Source: Deltaproteobacteria bacterium (GTDB lineage: Bacteria; Desulfobacterota; Syntrophobacteria; BM002). Taken from it: a stretch of 46,701 bases of DNA. The stretch is taken from contig JAFDGZ010000015.1 in the NCBI GenBank assembly GCA_019309045.1, positions 1 through 46,701 on the forward strand, in the 5' to 3' direction. This document shows, piece by piece, positions 43,311-46,701 of this stretch. A program made the position numbers and the translations under genes. Below the pieces are notes generated by a model, which saw only the letters and a list, made by a program, of their open reading frames with translations, did not search any database and had not been told where the DNA came from. Position 1 is the stretch's first letter; every line of letters begins with the position of its first letter.

Positions 43311-44246
43311 GTGGCCGACTTGCAAAAGATGGTGGTAGTACCACTCGATGGATCTGAAAACTCCATGAAATCATTAGACTATCTCCATGTGATCTACGGG
43401 GGAGATCATAATATCGAAGTAATACTCAAGCACGTGCTGCCCAGCTTGCCGCCCGTCTTTCTCCAGGACGGCGTGGTGCCCAAGCAAGCGGCCTTGAAGC
43501 TGAAGGCCTTGAAAAACAAGTCTATTCGCCTGGCAGAACGTCTCCTGGCGGAGGGCAAAGATTTTCTGGTGAGCAAAGGCTTCCCTGAAGATCAGGTGAA
43601 AACAGTGTACCGGGAGAAAGAAGCAGGAATAGCCAGAGATATTTCAGCCTGGGCTGAGAGCAAGCGGGCAGACGCTGTGCTCATCAGCACTCGCGGCCGC
43701 AGCCGCCTGGAGACCTTTTTCACGGGCGAAGTTGCCGGAAAGGTTCTTGATTACTGCAGGCTTTGCCCCATATGGATTGTCGACGGTACAGTGGCTTCTA
43801 ACAAGGTGCTCCTTACCGTGGACAGCTCTGAATACTCCCTGCGGGCAGTCGATCACGCCGGCTTCATGCTCTCCGGCACCAATTGCCAGGTGACCCTTTT
43901 TCACAGCATCCGCAACCTCAGAGGCTTTATTCCTCAGGAAGTGCTCGAAGAGGCTCCTGAGCTGGAAGAACTCTGGCAAAGCAAAATTGGCCAGGAAATC
44001 GCTCCGTATATGAAAGAAGCGGTGGCAAAACTCCTGGAAGCCGGCCTCCTCGAGTCCCAGATTACCACTCGAGTTATCAACGGCAGCCGCAATGTCGCCA
44101 ACGATATTCTCAAGGAAGCCAGGAGCGGCGGCTATGGCACCATAGTGATGGGGCGCAGAGGCCTGACCGGTGTCAGGGAGCTCTTTATGGGAAGCGTCAG
44201 CAGGAAGGTGCTGCAAGATTGCCGAGGCCCATCCGGCCGGCAATGA
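43311..44246 (+). CDS. Tandem universal stress protein (two UspA domains)
   Basis: GTG at 43311 with AGGAGG 6 bases upstream; 311 residues. Two USP domains, ~5-160 and ~163-305. Both have the VVVPLDGSENS / VLLTVDSSEYS opening strand. The second carries the ATP-binding end G-R-R-G-x8-G-S (GRRGLTGVRELFMGSVSRKV); the first has TRGRSRLETFFTGEVA, in which the G-S is changed, so it may not bind nucleotide. Such proteins help cells survive stress or energy limitation, the exact action often unknown. It stands alone with a strong hairpin at its end. Confidence 0.88.
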   Translation: MADLQKMVVVPLDGSENSMKSLDYLHVIYGGDHNIEVILKHVLPSLPPVFLQDGVVPKQAALKLKALKNKSIRLAERLLAEGKDFLVSKGFPEDQVKTVYREKEAGIARDISAWAESKRADAVLISTRGRSRLETFFTGEVAGKVLDYCRLCPIWIVDGTVASNKVLLTVDSSEYSLRAVDHAGFMLSGTNCQVTLFHSIRNLRGFIPQEVLEEAPELEELWQSKIGQEIAPYMKEAVAKLLEAGLLESQITTRVINGSRNVANDILKEARSGGYGTIVMGRRGLTGVRELFMGSVSRKVLQDCRGPSGRQ

Positions 44247-44261
44247 CCGCCGGCCGGATGG
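44229..44261. terminator. Bidirectional terminator-like hairpin between convergent genes
   Basis: CCATCCGGCCGGC (44229-44241) and GCCGGCCGGATGG (44249-44261) form a perfect 13 bp, very GC-rich stem with a 7-base loop. The universal stress gene's TGA stop (44244-44246) lies in the loop. The converging DUF2914 gene ends 11 bases beyond. There is no long T-run on either side, so it may also act in mRNA protection. Confidence 0.6.
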
Positions 44262-44271
44262 CGCCAACTTC

Positions 44272-44685
44272 TTACGGCGTTACTTCGAATTGCAGAGTCT
44301 GCAACAAGGTACCGTTGGCGTCCAGTACCTCGACTTTCCAGGCTCCCAGTTCATGGGGCTGAATAATCTTTGAGCTGTAGGTCCGCCAAGTCGATGATCT
44401 TACCTCTAGAACCACCCTCGCTCTTTCTGTGCCGTCAAAATACCACACATGGGTTACCTGGGTGGGTTCCTGTGCACCAGTAATCTTGGTGAAGCAGTAT
44501 AGCTTCCCGGTGGACACAGGGAAGCTGGTGCCGGAATCAACAGGTTCCAGATTGACCACATCCCTGCAGATGGCTGCCACTGCCACCTCCAACTGGGACG
44601 GGCTCTGAGCAGCAACAGTGTCTATCGGCAGCAAACAGATGCTGAAGATCATGATGAGCGTAACTGGAACGACAAATGTCTTCAT
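44272..44685 (-). CDS. Exported DUF2914-domain protein
   Basis: ATG at 44685 with AGGAG 9 bases upstream; 137 residues. Signal peptide 1-25 (MKTFVVPVTLIMIFSICLLP..., cleavage near TVAA). The mature part matches DUF2914: 'AAICRDVVNLEPVDSGTSF', 'YCFTKITGAQEPTQVTHVWYFDG', then 'RTYSSKIIQPHELGAWKVEVLDANG', a beta-sandwich of unknown function found in envelope proteins of Proteobacteria. Here it is the whole protein. Its 3' end is 11 bases from the hairpin shared with the convergent universal stress gene. Confidence 0.8.
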   Translation of the reverse strand: MKTFVVPVTLIMIFSICLLPIDTVAAQSPSQLEVAVAAICRDVVNLEPVDSGTSFPVSTGKLYCFTKITGAQEPTQVTHVWYFDGTERARVVLEVRSSTWRTYSSKIIQPHELGAWKVEVLDANGTLLQTLQFEVTP

Positions 44686-44825
44686 GGCAATACTCTCCTT
44701 GCTCGCGGGTTTACAAGACATTATGGCTTGTGCCTTGATGCAATATGAATGCCAGGCCACCTGGTGTGACCCAGGCAAATCTATCGCCCCAGGAGCCATC
44801 TATAAACTCTTTGACTGGCCGCCAG

Positions 44826-45479
44826 TCATATGCCCACATCCTCGTTTATCAAGACAACCTTGATTCTTCCCCTGGGGAAAGACTTTTCAGTTATGACCCA
44901 GCTGTTGCAGATTCGCTCCGGGCTCTTGCATTCCTCGCACCAGGAAGTCTTGACGCAGGGCGTTTTCTTGTCAAGCCTCATTGCATTAGCTGGAGCAGCG
45001 TAATTCTTGATCCTGAACATCGCCTCATCCACATCCGAGACGATTTTGTTGCGGCCCACGAGAATAACTACCTGTTTGGGACCAAAGGTGATAGCCCCTA
45101 CCCGATTGCCGATCATGTCCAGGTTTACAAGCTTGCCATTCTCAGTCACCGCATTTGTCCCTGTGATGAAGAGATCCACGAGAAGCGCCCGCCGCCGCAG
45201 CTCCAGCATTGCCTCTGGAGAAAGATCCCTGGCAAAGGTGTCCAACACCTCCCAGTCAGCTTTCTCTTTCAGTGCCTGGTAGAGACCACAGTTGATGAAA
45301 GTCATTGATCCGCCCCAGGATACTGTGGCGACCTCCAACCTGGGGATAATTTCCTCGAGGACAATCTCTCTGGCCTGGCCACTGTCCTGCACCAGATATA
45401 CTTCGAAATTGTTTGCTTCCAATGCCGCCTTCACCTCTGCCAGCCGAATCTGCCAGTAGTGTTCTATAGGCTTATCCAT
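44826..45479 (-). CDS. LUD-domain protein (lactate utilisation/LutC-like)
   Basis: ATG at 45479 with AAGGGA 7 bases upstream; 217 residues. LUD domain (formerly DUF162): an N-terminal helix pair (MDKPIEHYWQIRLAEVKAALEANN), VSWGGSMTFINCGLYQAL, then DLFITGTNAVTENGKLVNLDMIGNRVGAITFGPKQVVILVGRNKIV. In three-gene lactate oxidation systems (LutABC/LldEFG) LUD proteins accompany iron-sulfur subunits, but no partner is in the window. The C-terminus carries CVKTSWCEECKSPERICNS, Cys-rich enough for metal or cluster binding, as in stand-alone LUD proteins of anaerobes. Function of the stand-alone type is not established. Confidence 0.82.
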   Translation of the reverse strand: MDKPIEHYWQIRLAEVKAALEANNFEVYLVQDSGQAREIVLEEIIPRLEVATVSWGGSMTFINCGLYQALKEKADWEVLDTFARDLSPEAMLELRRRALLVDLFITGTNAVTENGKLVNLDMIGNRVGAITFGPKQVVILVGRNKIVSDVDEAMFRIKNYAAPANAMRLDKKTPCVKTSWCEECKSPERICNSWVITEKSFPRGRIKVVLINEDVGI

Positions 45480-45607
45480 AAGGCAATCCCTTCCCTTGCT
45501 GTCATCATGTTGCAGGCGCCTCAGCTGGACCGTCGCCCAGCAGCAAAACGCTGCCGACTGGATTTGCAGCAACAAGCCAGCAATGACAGCGCTGCGGCCG
45601 CCCTTTC

Positions 45608-46117
45608 TCACGAGCGGCCAATATAATAGCGGCTGCCGGCCACATTTAAATAAAACTTTCCCTGCTGCGAGTCTTCCTCCACAAATCTCGCCAGCTGGTA
45701 ATATGCCGGCCGCAGGAATCTAGCTGGCAGTCTCTGGGGGAAAACTTTGCAGTATAGTACATTGTCCTTGCCCTGCCAGAGCGTCGTCGGATCCAGAACC
45801 TGCGGTTCTTCGAGATGTTTGACAAACAAGAGAATCTCCTCGAGCCCCTTGCCGTCTTTTTTCGTTTCACCTTCCACTCTAGTTATCACCACCGGAGTAT
45901 CCTCCACCTCCAGATAACACTCCTGGCCACCCAGTCGGATGATAAAAAGTCCACTGGCCTCATCCCGTCGCAGGTGTTCACACAGCAAACTTACAATGTC
46001 CTGGCGGAACATGAGATTGCCCTTGTGATACCAGTCTCCCTGCTGATCAATGAATATCTGACAGGGAGCAAGCCCTCCTGCAAAAGATGGCCCGCCTTTT
46101 TCTCCTGGCCCGTTCAT
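45608..46117 (-). CDS. DUF1285-family protein
   Basis: ATG at 46117 with GAGGT 4-5 bases upstream; 169 residues. The pattern IFIDQQGDWYHKGNLMFRQDIVSLLCEHLRRDEASGLFIIRLGGQECYLEVEDTPVVI is that of DUF1285, whose conserved D-x-x-G-x-W-x-x-x-G and VEDTP elements are present. Known structures of the family are beta-rich, with no assigned reaction. Soluble, no signal peptide. It lies between dtd and the LUD gene on the same strand. Confidence 0.8.
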   Translation of the reverse strand: MNGPGEKGGPSFAGGLAPCQIFIDQQGDWYHKGNLMFRQDIVSLLCEHLRRDEASGLFIIRLGGQECYLEVEDTPVVITRVEGETKKDGKGLEEILLFVKHLEEPQVLDPTTLWQGKDNVLYCKVFPQRLPARFLRPAYYQLARFVEEDSQQGKFYLNVAGSRYYIGRS

Positions 46118-46150
46118 TTTTACCTCAGTCGTCAACTTTACCGCCTGCTT

Positions 46151-46600
46151 TCAGAAGGTCTTTTTGCTGTCCAATAAGATTGTAACCGGACCATTGTTGA
46201 CCAGGGAGACCATCATCTGTTCTTGAAAGCGTCCGCAGGCCACCTGCACGCCGCGGTCCCGCAAGCGTCGAACGAAGTCTTGGTATAATCTCGCGGCCTT
46301 CCGAGGCTCACAGGCCGCCGCAAAAGACGGTCTCCTGCCCTTGCGGCAGTCGGCCAGCAGAGTAAACTGGGAAACTGCCAGCAAATCGCCCTTTACATCT
46401 AGCAGAGAGAGATTCATCTTGTCCTGCTCGTCAGCAAAGATTCTCAAGTGGATGATTTTTTCAGCCAGGTAAGAGACGTCTTCTGGACCATCATCGTGGG
46501 CCACTCCCAGAAAGACAAGCAGACCATTGCCAATGGAGGCCACTTCCCGCTGGTGCACCCTGACGCTCGCCTCACTGACACGCTGGATCACTGCCCTCAC
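46151..46600 (-). CDS. dtd: D-aminoacyl-tRNA deacylase
   Basis: 149 residues, standard length, start GTG at 46600 with GAGGTGAG just upstream. Family motifs: [13 protein letters not shown] at the N-terminus, [17 protein letters not shown] (77-93) with the catalytic-pocket SQxT and the cross-subunit GRRPSF, and [12 protein letters not shown] near 134-145 with the cis Gly-Pro that excludes L-amino acids. The enzyme removes D-amino acids (and glycine) mischarged onto tRNA, keeping translation accurate. It begins 8 bases after the preceding gene's stop, so it is co-transcribed with the gene at the window edge. Confidence 0.95.
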   Translation of the reverse strand: MRAVIQRVSEASVRVHQREVASIGNGLLVFLGVAHDDGPEDVSYLAEKIIHLRIFADEQDKMNLSLLDVKGDLLAVSQFTLLADCRKGRRPSFAAACEPRKAARLYQDFVRRLRDRGVQVACGRFQEQMMVSLVNNGPVTILLDSKKTF

Positions 46601-46608
46601 ACCTCACC

Positions 46609-46701
46609 TCATCCTTCCATCATGGCCTGCAGCCGCTGCCAGAGCACATCACGTCCCTCCCCGGAAACAGCAGAAAATTGGACAATGGTCTGACGAGCAA
46701 G
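46609..46701 (-). CDS. engB: 3' end of a GTP-binding protein, probably EngB (partial)
   Basis: Only the last 30 codons are in the window, and the gene continues beyond 46701. The translation, LARQTIVQFSAVSGEGRDVLWQRLQAMMEG then TGA (46611-46609), contains the G5-type motif F-S-A-V-S-G-E-G with R-D-x-L-W after it, typical of the C-terminus of EngB (YihA/YsxC) ribosome-assembly GTPases. Another small GTPase cannot be excluded from so short a stretch. It stops 8 bases before dtd. Confidence 0.55.
   Translation of the reverse strand, partial: LARQTIVQFSAVSGEGRDVLWQRLQAMMEG

Overview
The window reads as a chromosomal segment of a strictly or mainly anaerobic, Gram-negative bacterium of the former Deltaproteobacteria (Desulfobacterota, Syntrophobacteria/Desulfobacteria-like). 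That is an inference from gene content: a pyrophosphate-type phosphofructokinase, a UbiD/UbiX/LpdD decarboxylation set, a sensor kinase with c-type haem motifs, a LUD-domain protein, a conserved radical SAM protein, many PAS kinases and a likely selenoprotein. No rRNA, tRNA, CRISPR array or intact transposase was seen.

Layout. 1-6.5 kb is accessory: two paralogous exported parallel beta-helix proteins in opposite orientation flank an exported protein of unknown function. A ~240 bp element with near-perfect 26 bp terminal inverted repeats sits exactly at the 3' end of the first paralogue and supplies its stop codon; a second, decayed copy lies at ~6.5 kb. A mazEF toxin-antitoxin pair follows. 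6.7-10.1 kb is a zinc-type uptake operon (znuA-znuC-znuB) plus a TtcA-like PP-loop enzyme, behind a promoter whose spacer holds a perfect inverted repeat. 10.3-13.1 kb is an lpdD-like/ubiX/ubiD operon with a long structured leader; the UbiD carries a lipoprotein signal peptide. 13.2-16.0 kb holds an ABC-2 exporter and a membrane-anchored methyltransferase.

16.1-27.5 kb is rich in signalling: a hybrid histidine kinase, a radical SAM enzyme, a CDF metal exporter, two ACT-domain proteins, and a three-gene run of receiver protein, haem-type kinase and receiver-PAS-PAS-kinase. 27.8-30.5 kb carries the PPi-type phosphofructokinase, a small unknown gene and an OsmC-family gene interrupted by one in-frame TGA at the catalytic cysteine position, followed at the right distance by a bacterial SECIS-like hairpin; I read this as a selenocysteine protein. 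30.8-32.5 kb has an unknown protein, an FHA protein and a CBS-CBS-ACT protein. 32.6-33.7 kb has a DnaJ-like co-chaperone and a small PLDc_N membrane protein. 34.0-39.2 kb is one 1765-codon gene encoding two UvrA proteins in tandem, with four ATPase sites.

39.5-46.7 kb is mostly housekeeping or conserved: YkgJ-type cysteine cluster protein, zinc-ribbon/Yip1 membrane protein, KhpA, a small Cys-rich protein, a family 9 glycosyltransferase, a tandem universal stress protein, DUF2914, LUD and DUF1285 proteins, D-aminoacyl-tRNA deacylase (dtd), and the 3' end of what is probably engB at the window edge.

The observations most worth checking are the Sec-containing OsmC, the exported UbiD with an altered metal-site residue beside its flavin-prenylation partners, the tandem UvrA, and the inverted-repeat element. 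Function assignments rest on motif recognition by eye, with no database search.
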